The notes under the pieces are model-generated. The model was given only the letters and a program-made list of their open reading frames with translations. It was not told the DNA's origin and did not search any database. A stretch of DNA of 59,728 nt from Aculops lycopersici (Eukaryota > Arthropoda > Arachnida > Trombidiformes > Eriophyidae): positions 6,922,128 through 6,981,855 of the forward strand of contig WNKI01000001.1 of assembly GCA_015350385.1 (NCBI GenBank), read 5' to 3'. Shown here piece by piece: positions 42,101 through 50,731 of this stretch. The first letter of the stretch is position 1. Each line of letters starts with the position of its first letter. The position numbers were made by a program, and so were the translations under genes.

Positions 42101-42450
42101 TGCTGGACAATACTTTGCAAATGCTGTTGGATTCTTTGGGTGAACTCATTTTGTTGTTGTTGTTGTTGCTGGTGCTGCTGTCTCTGTTGTTGCTGTTGCT
42201 GCTGATGTTGTTGCTGTTGTTGTTGTTGTTGTTGTTGCTGCTGCTGTTGCTGTAACGTACAGGCTAGCAATGGGTTGAGTATGCTTTGTAGGGCTGGGTT
42301 GAGAATATTCAAGTTATTATTATTTAATAGTTGATTCGGGTTTCCATTAAGAGTGGCTAATGCAGCAGCAATACTTTGCATTTGACGCAATTGCTCAGGA
42401 TTAAGCGAATTGGCCTGGGGAAATTGGTTATTCGACGAGCGGTCATTCAT
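39124..42450 (-). CDS. BAZ2-like chromatin remodelling subunit (DDT/WHIM), no PHD or bromodomain
   Basis: Likely the non-catalytic partner of an ISWI ATPase, as BAZ2A/Tip5 and Drosophila Toutatis are. One intronless frame of 1,108 residues from ATG 42450 (the frame beyond has only TTG). Order: Asn/Gln-rich start with a poly-Gln tract (about 66-107), an AT-hook KRKRGRPPLSG near 212, a long Arg/Glu/Gln coiled coil (about 250-373) and a DDT domain (about 383-457, LPGRAFADLMMSYEFLYNFG). WHIM segments follow, including RYRRRYWVLPQ near 695 and WWRITDAQQLKSILAVLHERG near 955, then an acidic run and a basic tail. BAZ2 proteins normally continue into a PHD finger and bromodomain and carry a TAM/MBD domain; none is visible here. 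Confidence 0.88.
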   Translation of the reverse strand: MNDRSSNNQFPQANSLNPEQLRQMQSIAAALATLNGNPNQLLNNNNLNILNPALQSILNPLLACTLQQQQQQQQQQQQQQQHQQQQQQQRQQHQQQQQQQNEFTQRIQQHLQSIVQQSRQPRTTPPPNSQTSSTHSSLNNSEPVPLSMRQAQGLQNTLQHGGLNNTDLQRRKKPRQLLPGFNPMGGNDSTSIAIRPQQMLNQTGPIMGSNVEQKRKRGRPPLSGPSTSATTSTMDLNYVAMITALEAQQKRAHELKAAQDRKNDMLRREQERREQRLAQERAERQQELRLQQERERQRLEIERQRKAQHRQALLDIDRERRRQHMNMVRNLDAYKRNEERERTMTQIIAERERQNERRINQKRLEVELIKEIRKPVDDMMLKNQKPLATLNRIPGLKLPGRAFADLMMSYEFLYNFGETIGLEQKEIPDLNTLQLGMLNLSTWAEDQFISIVHHLCMTAVKDPRFPYTGSTKEIENLERTNEGLSQLLHFYLQVLTLNAKTEMEHEVRLYKLIEQKYFLSLNATQKAEMVAFLCNELLCSQAVTKQMEDTIENVAKLRKDKWVLENELRKYRVIKTKREAREEAAERAKEAAMAQMNGGSVKGDEKNDDSKMNEDEETNSKANLTNGSSTTETPIKKESVTDTSVLPNISVDLDDLEPGMTNEDLSKKIENLTRQYNKTSNKLDRAINSMRASPLGQDRYRRRYWVLPQVGGVFVEGMESSEPEEMENNKFTDEELLEYEKEEQAMLELAEKESIVAAAAAAGEELPEEKVEASEEEDQEGQSELDKDGVKEENDDEDVQMKEENVETKTQEDEPLNIKEEEAVDNNNDPQQPTNETPKSQPIENGGSITDEKATVDGNSACDESVPSQPPPMTPWFNILPRQACDFSKRPDKSEPVETEDVVKKTEEQEEEKPELTYEELREMRHDLCPALAKKIEELEAEQYEVSRKIHPQFQCGWWRITDAQQLKSILAVLHERGSRERVLSKHLTKHFQYACNSCRNTTVDFEITSYDRQLAGKNYGAPLPHTDDDSADDLREGVEDEEEEEEEEGEEVDDDTGDDKAIQQAAVAPAKKSKRKKTSRSARSRRLRARAAARKKVENSKSKIAQR
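42153..42252 (-). repeat. (CAA/CAG)n tract coding poly-Gln
   Basis: About 100 bases of mixed CAA and CAG codons (TTG/CTG on +), with a few CAT and CGT interruptions, coding glutamine-rich sequence in the BAZ2-like protein. Confidence 0.85.
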
Positions 42451-43411
42451 TATTTTGATTAATATAGAGCTTGACAGTAGTAGCAATGGTTAAATTCTTG
42501 ATATAATAATCTAGATATACATCTAATTTTCAAAGAGTATATCGACAGTTTTTTCCCTCATTCATTCAGTGTATAATTTCTATCGAGGTGCTTCTTCAGA
42601 GAGATAATGTTGAGGGAATATGGTGGATGTTATAGCAATATGATGATGTATTAGTGGTAGAATAATTTAGCATAATAGAATGGGTATAAAAATTGTGTGT
42701 TTGAAGACCTACGAGAGCCTGGGACAAAGTTCGACCATTGGGGAATTTCAAGGTTTATTCCCCCTTTTTATGCGCAAATGCGCGAAAGCGCTGCAAACAA
42801 CCCGAACTAAAACCCACACGCCTACCTATAACCGAAAACTTCTCTGATTGTCTACTCACTGAGTCCGCGATTGATGGCTAGAATTGAGCGCAACATGCGG
42901 GCTTGGAGCCCCGAGCCCGCGCTCTCGAAATCCTTGATTCGCGCGCAAAGTTTCAAAAAGTTATAGTGGAATTTTGGTCGCTCAACTCTCACAGGATGAT
43001 GCGTGCGGCATTCATTTGTTGATGCGGCATCGTGTGCGTTTGTCTGTGTAAATGCGCCAGATCCAAGCTATAGCCGCCATTGCTTCTGCTGCTGTCTCAG
43101 GAACAGTGCAGGTCCTCACCCAATCGCTCATTTGCTGTTGCGCTCCTCTTTAGATTTCGATTGGCATTCGCCATTGCATTTGAACACACATTCTTTCGAA
43201 TCCAGATATAAGTCGCCATTTCTCGTAGCGCAGGAGCAGCTCCTCAAAGCTTATCTAACACACATGTATGCTCTCTTTCCAACGAAACAAGACCACTTTG
43301 CTGTATTCGAATACAGTGTTTTCATTCATCTAATTAAATGAATATTAACTTAGCATCTACATAATTTAATTGATCTTATTATCACGTATAGGACACAAAC
43401 ATATTGCAACC
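42451..43411. other. Divergent region between the BAZ2-like gene and ABCE1
   Basis: 961 bp shared upstream region. A 112-codon + frame (43003-43341) has no recognisable similarity. TATAG at 43387-43391, 20 bases before the ABCE1 ATG and preceded by a T-rich stretch, could be a 5' UTR splice acceptor. Confidence 0.4.
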
Positions 43412-45235
43412 ATGAGCAGAATCAACAGCCATCAAACGCAAGCTAAACTCGATCGTATTGCCGTGATCAATTATGATAAGTGCAAACCTAAGCGATGCAA
43501 CCAGGAATGCAAGCGCTTATGTCCTGTAGTTAGATCAGGTAAACTATGTGTTGAAGTAACTCCAAATGATAAGAAAGCCACTATTAGTGAGCAACTCTGC
43601 ATAGGATGTGGTATATGTGTCAAGAAATGCCCATTTGGTGCTATAGAAATCATCAACTTGCCTAGCAATCTCAATCAAGATACTATTCATCGGTATGGAC
43701 CCAACTCTTTCAAATTACATAGGCTACCAACACCGAAACCGGGACAAGTTCTTGGATTAGTTGGAACAAACGGTATAGGAAAATCAACTGCCTTGAAGAT
43801 ATTGCAAGGAGATACAAAACCAAATCTTGGTCGGTGGCGTGAGGAGACCACCTGGGCTGAAATACTTGACCACTTCAAAGGCTCAGAGTTACAGAACTAT
43901 TTTAATAATCTTGTTCAAGGAAACAACTTCAAGGCAATAATCAAGGACCAGCACCCAGAGACCAAAATCAAGGACGGTAATGTTGAGGTTCGATTGAGGA
44001 CATATGATCAAACTGGAAAGTTAGAATATTATTGTGATCTACTCGACCTGACCCCGGCGATCAGATCAAGATCCATCAAAGAACTATCCGGAGGAGAGTT
44101 ACAAAGATTGGCTATTGCCTTAGTGTGTATCCAGAAGGCTGACGTCTACATCTTCGATGAGCCATCATCTTTTCTTGACGTCAAGCAACGTTTGAAGGCT
44201 GCTCAGGCAATTAGATCGCTTGTTAACGACAGCAATTATGTCATCGTTGTTGAGCACGACCTCGCAGTTCTAGATTATCTTTCAGACTTCACATGTTGCT
44301 TATACGGAAAACCATCGATCTATGGAGTTGTCACCATGCCATTCTCAGTGAGAGAAGGTATTAATATCTTCTTGGACGGCTATGTTCCAACTGAAAATTT
44401 GCGATTTAGAGATACAGGATTAGTCTTTAAAGTTGCCGAATCTGCTCAAGAGGAAGTCAAGCGACTTTGCAACTACAACTACCCCAACATGCAAAAAACA
44501 CAAGGCGACTTTCATTTAGACATCGAACCTGGAACATTCACCGACTCCGAGATCATCGTTTTGCTGGGTGAGAACGGTACAGGTAAGACTACCTTCATCA
44601 AGCTCATGGCTGGTGGTCTGATGATTGGAGCTGGAGATACAAAACCTCCCGAGTTCAAGATCAGTTACAAACCTCAAACAATTAATGCCAAATCAGAGAA
44701 GACGGTTAAAGAGTTGTTGATGGAAAAGATCCCCGATATGTATAGGTACCCACAATTCCAGACTGACGTCCTAAAGCCACTGGAGATTGAAAGTATTCAA
44801 GACAATTACGTGAAGAGACTATCCGGAGGAGAACGTCAACGAGTTGCCCTCGCACTTTGTCTCGGTAAACCAGCGGACGTCTACCTCATCGACGAACCCT
44901 CGGCATATTTAGATTCAGAGCAGCGTTTGATCGCAGCAAAGGTCATCAAGAGGTTTATTCTGCACACCAAAAAGACAGGATTCATCGTTGAGCACGATTT
45001 CATCATGGCAACATACCTAGCTGATCGTGTGATAGTATTCGAGGGTGAACCTGGAGTAAAATCAAAAGCAAACTCGCCACAATCCCTCCTAACAGGAATG
45101 AACAAATTCTTGGAGATGTTGAATATTACATTCAGGAGGGATCCGAATAACTTGAGACCCAGAATCAACAAGCTCAACTCTATCAAAGATGCCGAACAGA
45201 AGTCATCAGGAAACTACTTTTTCCTCGAGGACTGA
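43412..45235 (+). CDS. ABCE1: Ribosome recycling ATPase ABCE1/Rli1
   Basis: Splits 80S ribosomes after termination and acts in initiation; essential and cytosolic. Intronless from ATG 43412, 607 residues, the family's usual length. Two 4Fe-4S clusters are supplied by eight Cys (CKPKRCNQECKRLC near 24-37 and CIGCGICVKKC near 66-76). First ATPase: Walker A GTNGIGKST near 119, signature LSGGELQRLAIA near 225, DEPSSFLD. Second: GENGTGKTT near 386, LSGGERQRVALAL near 469, DEPSAYLD. All catalytic motifs intact. The frame continues upstream to 43370, but the ATG at 43412 (MSRINSH) fits the family N-terminus. AATAAA at 45270 lies 35 bases past the stop. Confidence 0.96.
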   Translation: MSRINSHQTQAKLDRIAVINYDKCKPKRCNQECKRLCPVVRSGKLCVEVTPNDKKATISEQLCIGCGICVKKCPFGAIEIINLPSNLNQDTIHRYGPNSFKLHRLPTPKPGQVLGLVGTNGIGKSTALKILQGDTKPNLGRWREETTWAEILDHFKGSELQNYFNNLVQGNNFKAIIKDQHPETKIKDGNVEVRLRTYDQTGKLEYYCDLLDLTPAIRSRSIKELSGGELQRLAIALVCIQKADVYIFDEPSSFLDVKQRLKAAQAIRSLVNDSNYVIVVEHDLAVLDYLSDFTCCLYGKPSIYGVVTMPFSVREGINIFLDGYVPTENLRFRDTGLVFKVAESAQEEVKRLCNYNYPNMQKTQGDFHLDIEPGTFTDSEIIVLLGENGTGKTTFIKLMAGGLMIGAGDTKPPEFKISYKPQTINAKSEKTVKELLMEKIPDMYRYPQFQTDVLKPLEIESIQDNYVKRLSGGERQRVALALCLGKPADVYLIDEPSAYLDSEQRLIAAKVIKRFILHTKKTGFIVEHDFIMATYLADRVIVFEGEPGVKSKANSPQSLLTGMNKFLEMLNITFRRDPNNLRPRINKLNSIKDAEQKSSGNYFFLED

Positions 45236-45269
45236 TGAGCGTCAGCGTGAAATTGATTCCGCCCCTATA

Positions 45270-45275
45270 AATAAA
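45270..45275 (+). terminator. Poly(A) signal of ABCE1
   Basis: AATAAA 35 bases after the stop. A second AATAAA lies at 45381-45386. Confidence 0.55.
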
Positions 45276-45484
45276 TATGGACTTACTCGAGTTAGGCGAA
45301 TTTGCATGTAATGAAAGGATAGATGTCCGATATCGACCAGAGATACGGTCGGAAACAGCGCTCAGAGTCTTTATGTTATGAATAAAACGATAACTTTAAT
45401 TTCATTATCAATTGTTCTCGTGGCACGTAAATTGGTCTCCTACTTCCTAGGGGGTAGCGAAAAACATCAGTGAACAAAAACCAA

Positions 45485-47704
45485 TTAGATTTGTCTCGAG
45501 AGTTCCTGAGCAGTTGCTATGAGTGGACATAAGGCTGATACTGGTTGCGCCATTTGCATGAACGGATGTTTCAACAAACTAGAGGCGGTTCCTCTCTTCT
45601 CAACATCCACCTCCAGGCAACAGTCGAGAAAGTCCTGAAACGTTTGCGATAGAGACTCTCTGTTGAATTGTGGCTTTCCAGTTGTTTCAATGAGATACAG
45701 GGCTCTCAGAGGGTTAAGTTTCAAGTAGGGCGGCTCTCCTTCGATCATTTCTATTGCCATGATTCCCAGAGACCATATGTCCACCTTTGGCCCATAACCG
45801 TCAGCGTCAGAACGCTTTACAAGTTCTGGTGCCATCCAATAAGGTGTGCCTACCATGGTTGTTCTTTTGTTTTGTTCCGCCAATTGTGCACAGAATCCAA
45901 AATCAGTCAGCTTTACGCTTCCGTCAACGCCTAATAATATGTTGTCTGATTTTATATCACGATGTATAACTTGATTCAAATGTAAAAACTCCAAAGCCCT
46001 CAAGACCTCTCGACAGACGGTTGCTATCTGATACTCCTCCATTCTAGTGTCAATGACAATGTCTGTAAGACTTCCGCCCTGCAGATACTCCATAACAACC
46101 CAGAGTTCGTTGTCAACCAGGTAGGAGTCTAAGTAGTTGACGACATTTGGATGCCTATTTTCGCGCATAACCAAAATTTCGTTCAATATGAACTCCTTAT
46201 TTGATTGTTGAGCAAGGTTCATTTGTTTGATGGCAACCAGCATATCGGTGTCATTGTCTATTGCTGTCATAACACTGCCCGAGGCACCTTGGCCAATCTG
46301 GCCAATCAGTGTGTACCTTTCCTTTGGGTTTCCCACCGATACTACTGCTCTAAGTTTTCCTAATATTGGATCCTCATTCAATCTCCTCCTAGAGTGAGCT
46401 TGTTTGTTTAAGTATCTAGTAGCCATAGGTGGTAATGGTTTCTTTTGTACTATTGGTGATGAGTTGTTTGCTGTGTGAGAGTTGATGTTCGGGGCGATAG
46501 TTGTCATCTGTTGCTGCTGGTGTTGGAGTTGCATATTTGTGGCAACCTGAGATTGTTGTTGTTGTGATATAACGGCACTTGATGCTGTCGCCACTGCTGG
46601 ACTTCTAACTGTGATTTCACTATCATTATCTTGTACTAGATTACTTGGCACGTTAATTTCAACCTCTGGCCCCCTTAGTGCTCTTATGGACTCGTTCTGT
46701 TGATGTTGGTATTGCTGTGATGTTGCCGATTGGTTTTGCTCTTTTCGTGGCTCGCTGAAGCTTTCATCTACAGATTGCGATTTGATTGGTAGCTTCGAAC
46801 TGCTGACGATTTGTTCCTGTTGTTGAGTTGAATGGTAAGCCCGCGGACTTACCCTAGGCACGTTATGGTAATTTGGTCGAAAGGTTGATGTCGATGGCAA
46901 TGATTGTAGGTTCCTGGCTTTCTGATTCATGATAACACTACCGCTAGGCGACGGTGGTGAATTGGTCATAATTTGTACAGAGGAGACATTAAAACCAGTG
47001 AGTGGCTGATTGGTGTCTATGGTCATCGATTGCATCTGCTCCTCTACCATGCTATTGTTGTCAATAACAGATGAGTCCAGAGACGATCTGTCGGTTGGCG
47101 TAAGAGTTGCGTCAGAGACGGAGTTGCTAGTGGCTTTCATAAACCTACTGATTGGGTTTCCACTGGTCGCTCCGCCGTCAATGCCAATTGCGCCATTGTT
47201 TTGAGCGATGGTCATGAACTTGATTTCCTTATTATGATTATTAGATTTCTCGAACCATTTCAAAACATTGAGTACAGCCTCTGGATTTTTCTTCTGTTCA
47301 CTCTGAGAGATCTCAGCCTCCTTAAGAAGTCTCATCCAAGACTCGGGCATACCAGTAAACTCACCCCGAACTGGATCATATCCAACGTGCACAGTATGCG
47401 CAAATCCAGTGGGTCCAGATATAACCGACTTATCGGTTGCTCCACTGCCACCACTTGAGGCATTGGAATTGGCATTCTCAGATTTGTTGCTTTTACTATT
47501 GCGGAAGGATTTCGTAATCAGATTGAATCGACTCTTACTGGTTGATTGGGTAGATGATGCATTACCTGAACTATCAGCATCTGGTGTTTGGGGTAACTGC
47601 CTCAAATCAATGTGGTCATAACTTGGTTTTGCTTGTCTAGTTGATGTCAATCTAACGGGTGGTGCCGGAGGTTTCTCGTCTTGGTCGCTGCCATCATCCA
47701 ACAT
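45485..47704 (-). CDS. Pak: p21-activated kinase, group I (PAK1/2/3 type)
   Basis: Ser/Thr kinase activated by GTP-bound Rac and Cdc42; controls actin and adhesion. Intronless, 739 residues. N-terminal Pro motif EKPPAPPVR (Nck SH3-type site). CRIB and autoinhibitory segment at about 93-145 (ISGPTGFAHTVHVGYD, then GMPESW and EQKKNPEAVL), diagnostic of group I. A Gln/Ser-rich spacer of about 250 residues follows. Kinase domain at about 463-720: glycine loop IGQGASGSV, Lys in VAIKQM, HRDIKSDN, DFGFCAQL, activation-loop GTPYWMAPELV. A frame-matching TGA upstream supports ATG 47704. The minus-strand ATTAAA at 45395-45400 is a possible poly(A) signal. Convergent with ABCE1, divergent from Cactin. 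Confidence 0.95.
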   Translation of the reverse strand: MLDDGSDQDEKPPAPPVRLTSTRQAKPSYDHIDLRQLPQTPDADSSGNASSTQSTSKSRFNLITKSFRNSKSNKSENANSNASSGGSGATDKSVISGPTGFAHTVHVGYDPVRGEFTGMPESWMRLLKEAEISQSEQKKNPEAVLNVLKWFEKSNNHNKEIKFMTIAQNNGAIGIDGGATSGNPISRFMKATSNSVSDATLTPTDRSSLDSSVIDNNSMVEEQMQSMTIDTNQPLTGFNVSSVQIMTNSPPSPSGSVIMNQKARNLQSLPSTSTFRPNYHNVPRVSPRAYHSTQQQEQIVSSSKLPIKSQSVDESFSEPRKEQNQSATSQQYQHQQNESIRALRGPEVEINVPSNLVQDNDSEITVRSPAVATASSAVISQQQQSQVATNMQLQHQQQQMTTIAPNINSHTANNSSPIVQKKPLPPMATRYLNKQAHSRRRLNEDPILGKLRAVVSVGNPKERYTLIGQIGQGASGSVMTAIDNDTDMLVAIKQMNLAQQSNKEFILNEILVMRENRHPNVVNYLDSYLVDNELWVVMEYLQGGSLTDIVIDTRMEEYQIATVCREVLRALEFLHLNQVIHRDIKSDNILLGVDGSVKLTDFGFCAQLAEQNKRTTMVGTPYWMAPELVKRSDADGYGPKVDIWSLGIMAIEMIEGEPPYLKLNPLRALYLIETTGKPQFNRESLSQTFQDFLDCCLEVDVEKRGTASSLLKHPFMQMAQPVSALCPLIATAQELSRQI

Positions 47705-47836
47705 CTTGCTTAGATATTCTCAAATGTAATTATCGTATTTAAAATTAAACTCTGTCGTTGATTATAATGAAATATCAAATTAGATATTTGTTTGGCTTGC
47801 AGTAGTGATTAAAATTTTGACGTTCAAGTCGAATAA

Positions 47837-47854
47837 TATCGATAGTATAAAAAG
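47837..47854 (+). promoter_or_regulatory. DRE-like palindrome followed by TATA-like box
   Basis: TATCGATA immediately followed by a TATAAAAAG element. In flies the first motif binds DREF/BEAF at housekeeping promoters. It could serve PAK, Cactin or the small candidate gene starting 26 bases downstream. Motif match only. Confidence 0.35.
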
Positions 47855-47879
47855 TGGCACCAGTAGGAAGGATAAGTTA

Positions 47880-48110
47880 ATGGACAAATATAATGCAGTT
47901 AATATAATATTGTCATTGATTATGATGAGTAACTTTGTTCAGCTTAATACTCTTCTCTCGACTCAGAGATTCCCCGATGATGGATCAGTGTGAGTCACAA
48001 TATTCATTTTGCTGCTCCTTTTCGTCCTTTGCAAACATGTCAGGCCAATAGAATGTTTTGGAGCTGTCTTTCAAATTGAGTTAACAATGAATTTTAAATC
48101 AGGCTGTTAG
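47880..48110 (+). CDS. Candidate small secreted peptide, two exons (hypothetical)
   Basis: Predicted from sequence only. ATG 47880 opens 36 codons with a hydrophobic core (NIILSLIMMSNFVQL), ending in FPDDGS at a GT/GTGAGT donor (47989/47990). A 54-nt intron with a clear pyrimidine tract ends in TGTCAG at 48043. The next exon joins in frame and adds 22 residues, beginning VPIECFG and ending KSGC, with a stop at 48108-48110. The product is 58 residues: a likely signal peptide plus a short tail with two Cys that could form one disulphide. Without splicing the frame stops right after the donor. It lies just downstream of a DRE/TATA pair. It resembles no peptide I know and may be chance, or 5' leader of Cactin. 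Confidence 0.25.
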
Positions 48111-48598
48111 CTGCATTGGGGGTGCATTAGCCCACCCTCGAACCTGATAGATTACTATGAATGGATTGATAAAATGATCGAATGATGTCTGTTGCTTAAA
48201 AATTATCTAATATTATCTGATATCGTCTAGTATTATCTGGAACAACACAACAAATATGTATCGCTTTGGAATCCAGAGAGATTTTGTGCCCGTCGCAAAA
48301 CTTGATTTAGATTGTTTACGCGTGTTCCGTAGGGAATTTGTATTGATTCATGCGATTTTTTCTACTGTGTTGATATTTCTCACTAAATCCCATAGACTCC
48401 TGCACTAATTCAAAATGAGCGCCTGGATGCACATTCGATCGATTCGCAAATCAAGTCAACGAGTCTACCGATAGAAGCCCAAGTTGGTGCAGCGTGAGCG
48501 CAATCTGCGTTCAGTCCTCCAATTTGACGTTCAAGGTGTAAACAAACCACACAGGACTGCGTTCAATTCAAATCTAATCTATATCTATCCAATCTAGT

Positions 48599-50731
48599 AT
48601 GAATCTAGATAGAACATTTGATCGTCCCTTCATCTGGCGGAAGAAGTATGAGGCTCAAGGGATAGAAATCGATGAAAAGGCTATTTTATTGGAAGTACAA
48701 CAGCAAATTGAAGAGAACAGGATAGAACTCGAGCACATCAAGGAGCGGAGAAGAAAGAGGGACCTAGAAAAACAGCAAAAGACCTCTGAAAGCGAGCTAT
48801 TAGCAAGACAACGTGAAGCTGAGCTCCACGATCACTGGGAGCAAGGTGATGATAACTTTGTATTAAGTCAGAATAGACGAAGAAGTAAGATAAGGATTCG
48901 AAATGGTCGAGCCAAACCAATCGATCGGTTAACACACTATATTGATACGTTTGGGGAGAAGCCAGATTTGAAAAAGTCTACAGCCTTGATCGAGGATGAG
49001 ATCGATCTTAGTGATCTAGCTGGTGATTTATGTCGTAACCCATGTGATTGGCTGAATGGTCTAAATAGATCTGATCTGGAAGCTCTGTTACCCGACATCA
49101 AGACCTACCTATCGATCGATTGTGACGNNNNNNNNNNNNNNNNNNNNNNNNNNNNNNNNNNNNNNNNNNNNNNNNNNNNNNNNNNNNNNNNNNNNNNNNN
49201 NNNNNNNNNNNNNNNNNNNNNNNNNNNNNNNNNNNNNNNNNNNNNNNNNNNNNNNNNNNNNNNNNNNNNNNNNNNNNNNNNNNNNNNNNNNNNNNNNNNN
49301 NNNNNNNNNNNNNNNNNNNNNNNNNNNNNNNNNNNNNNNNNNNNNNNNNNNNNNNNNNNNNNNNNNNNNNNNNNNNNNNNNNNNNNNNNNNNNNNNNNNN
49401 NNNNNNNNNNNNNNNNNNNNNNNNNNNNNNNNNNNNNNNNNNNNNNNNNNNNNNNNNNNNNNNNNNNNNNNNNNNNNNNNNNNNNNNNNNNNNNNNNNNN
49501 NNNNNNNNNNNNNNNNNNNNNNNNNNNNNNNNNNNNNNNNNNNNNNNNNNNNNNNNNNNNNNNNNNNNNNNNNNNNNNNNNNNNNNNNNNNNNNNNNNNN
49601 NNNNNNNNNNNNNNNNNNNNNNNNNNNNNNNNNNNNNNNNNNNNNNNNNNNNNNNNNNNNNNNNNNNNNNNNNNNNNNNNNNNNNNNNNNNNNNNNNNNN
49701 NNNNNNNNNNNNNNGACGACCCTTCTATAGATGTGGAGTATTACAAGAACGCTATCTTGAGGTTGCGGGCATATCGAGCCAAACTCAGACTGACATTGAA
49801 TCACAAAGAAAATCTCAGATTGCACATGCACAAGATCTTTGAGCCTACTGAGTCGAAGCCTGTTGCCGCAGCACCAGATGACGACCAGAAGGAGGAAATG
49901 TCGATAGATGGTGATAAGAAGGCTGTCGAAGACGAGCCCGTGACGGGTGGTAGAAATGATGATCAGGAAGTTGAGAGTGAGAAAGGTGAGCAAGTCGAGG
50001 ATGATCTCGACATAGATGAGATTCAAGCCTTGGCCAAGAGGCCGACAGAATCAAAACCATGGTGTATGGTGGAATACGAGAATGGCAATTACTCTCCCGA
50101 AAAACTCAGTCCGTCCCAATTAGAGCCTGGGACAACCTGTGTCGACTTTCCAAATGAGTTTAAACTACTTACTCAACAACGCCACCAAATGTGCAATGCT
50201 ACTTCTGTTGATGAGGCCAAAAAGATAACCATGTCAAGAGATGAAAGGGCATTCCTCGAGGCAGCCAAAGAGGGAATGAATAACAAGGAAGATTCTACGT
50301 TCAGTTGTGAGGCTGAAGTTCGAGGCCCCAACAATAGAGCTCAGACCTACATTTGGGCTGATAGGTATCAACCTAGAAAGCCTAGATACTTCAACCGAGT
50401 CCACACTGGTTTCGAGTGGAACAAATATAATCAAACTCACTATGATATAGATAACCCACCTCCCAAAGTTGTGCAAGGTTATAAGTTCAATATTTTCTAC
50501 CCAGATCTCATAGACAAAACCCAAACACCCACCTTCAAGTTGACTCCCTGTGAAGATGACAGAGACTTTTGCACGATACGCTTTTCGGCCGGTCCACCTT
50601 ACGAGGATATAGCATTTAGAATAGTGAATCGAGAATGGAATACGAAGGGCCGCAGTGGCTACAGATGTCAATTCAGTAATAGTATGTTACAGTTGTGGTT
50701 CCAGTTTAGACGTGATAGGTACAGGAGATAA
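48599..50731 (+). CDS. cactin: Cactin, interrupted by an assembly gap
   Basis: Conserved nuclear protein; binds spliceosome components and is needed for correct splicing, and was first found as a Cactus/IkB interactor. N-terminal part (176 residues) has FIWRKKYEAQGIEIDE, the HDHWEQ segment and KPIDRL. After the gap comes the tail of the mid domain, an acidic spacer, then the highly conserved C-terminal domain: RKPRYFNRVHTGFEWNKYNQ, NPPPKVVQGYKFNIFYPDLI, ending in WFQFRRDRYRR. The reading frame on both sides agrees across the 587 N, and would total 710 residues. Introns inside the gap cannot be excluded. TCTAG ends one base before the ATG. Convergent with NDUFA5, 142 bp between stops. Confidence 0.93.
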   Translation: MNLDRTFDRPFIWRKKYEAQGIEIDEKAILLEVQQQIEENRIELEHIKERRRKRDLEKQQKTSESELLARQREAELHDHWEQGDDNFVLSQNRRRSKIRIRNGRAKPIDRLTHYIDTFGEKPDLKKSTALIEDEIDLSDLAGDLCRNPCDWLNGLNRSDLEALLPDIKTYLSIDCDXXXXXXXXXXXXXXXXXXXXXXXXXXXXXXXXXXXXXXXXXXXXXXXXXXXXXXXXXXXXXXXXXXXXXXXXXXXXXXXXXXXXXXXXXXXXXXXXXXXXXXXXXXXXXXXXXXXXXXXXXXXXXXXXXXXXXXXXXXXXXXXXXXXXXXXXXXXXXXXXXXXXXXXXXXXXXXXXXXXXXXXXXXXXXXXXXXXXDDPSIDVEYYKNAILRLRAYRAKLRLTLNHKENLRLHMHKIFEPTESKPVAAAPDDDQKEEMSIDGDKKAVEDEPVTGGRNDDQEVESEKGEQVEDDLDIDEIQALAKRPTESKPWCMVEYENGNYSPEKLSPSQLEPGTTCVDFPNEFKLLTQQRHQMCNATSVDEAKKITMSRDERAFLEAAKEGMNNKEDSTFSCEAEVRGPNNRAQTYIWADRYQPRKPRYFNRVHTGFEWNKYNQTHYDIDNPPPKVVQGYKFNIFYPDLIDKTQTPTFKLTPCEDDRDFCTIRFSAGPPYEDIAFRIVNREWNTKGRSGYRCQFSNSMLQLWFQFRRDRYRR
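49128..49714. other. Assembly gap (587 N) within Cactin
   Basis: Run of N hiding the start of the Cactin mid domain. Flanks read ...TGTGACG and GACGACCC..., so a GAC-type repeat may have stopped the assembly. By comparison with human Cactin only about 75 residues are expected here, whereas 587 bases could code about 195. Confidence 0.99.

Larger units (their letters stand above)
47705..48598. other. Divergent region between PAK and Cactin
   Basis: 894 bp. It contains TATCGATA at 47837-47844 (the Drosophila DRE palindrome), TATAAAAAG at 47846-47854, a candidate two-exon small secreted peptide gene on + (47880-48110) and a cluster of ATTATCT-type motifs at about 48199-48240. Confidence 0.45.

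Noticed and set aside
43003..43341. 112-codon + frame before ABCE1
   Set aside because: Composition is unlike the neighbouring genes and no motif is recognised; likely upstream noncoding DNA.
48110..48175. GGTTCGAGGG-like sequence (minus strand, about 48135-48150) considered as a tRNA T-arm
   Set aside because: The flanking bases do not form the five-pair T stem, and no matching A box or acceptor stem is present.
49109..50026. Minus-strand frame across the N gap
   Set aside because: Artefact of translating N; the + strand carries conserved Cactin sequence on both sides.
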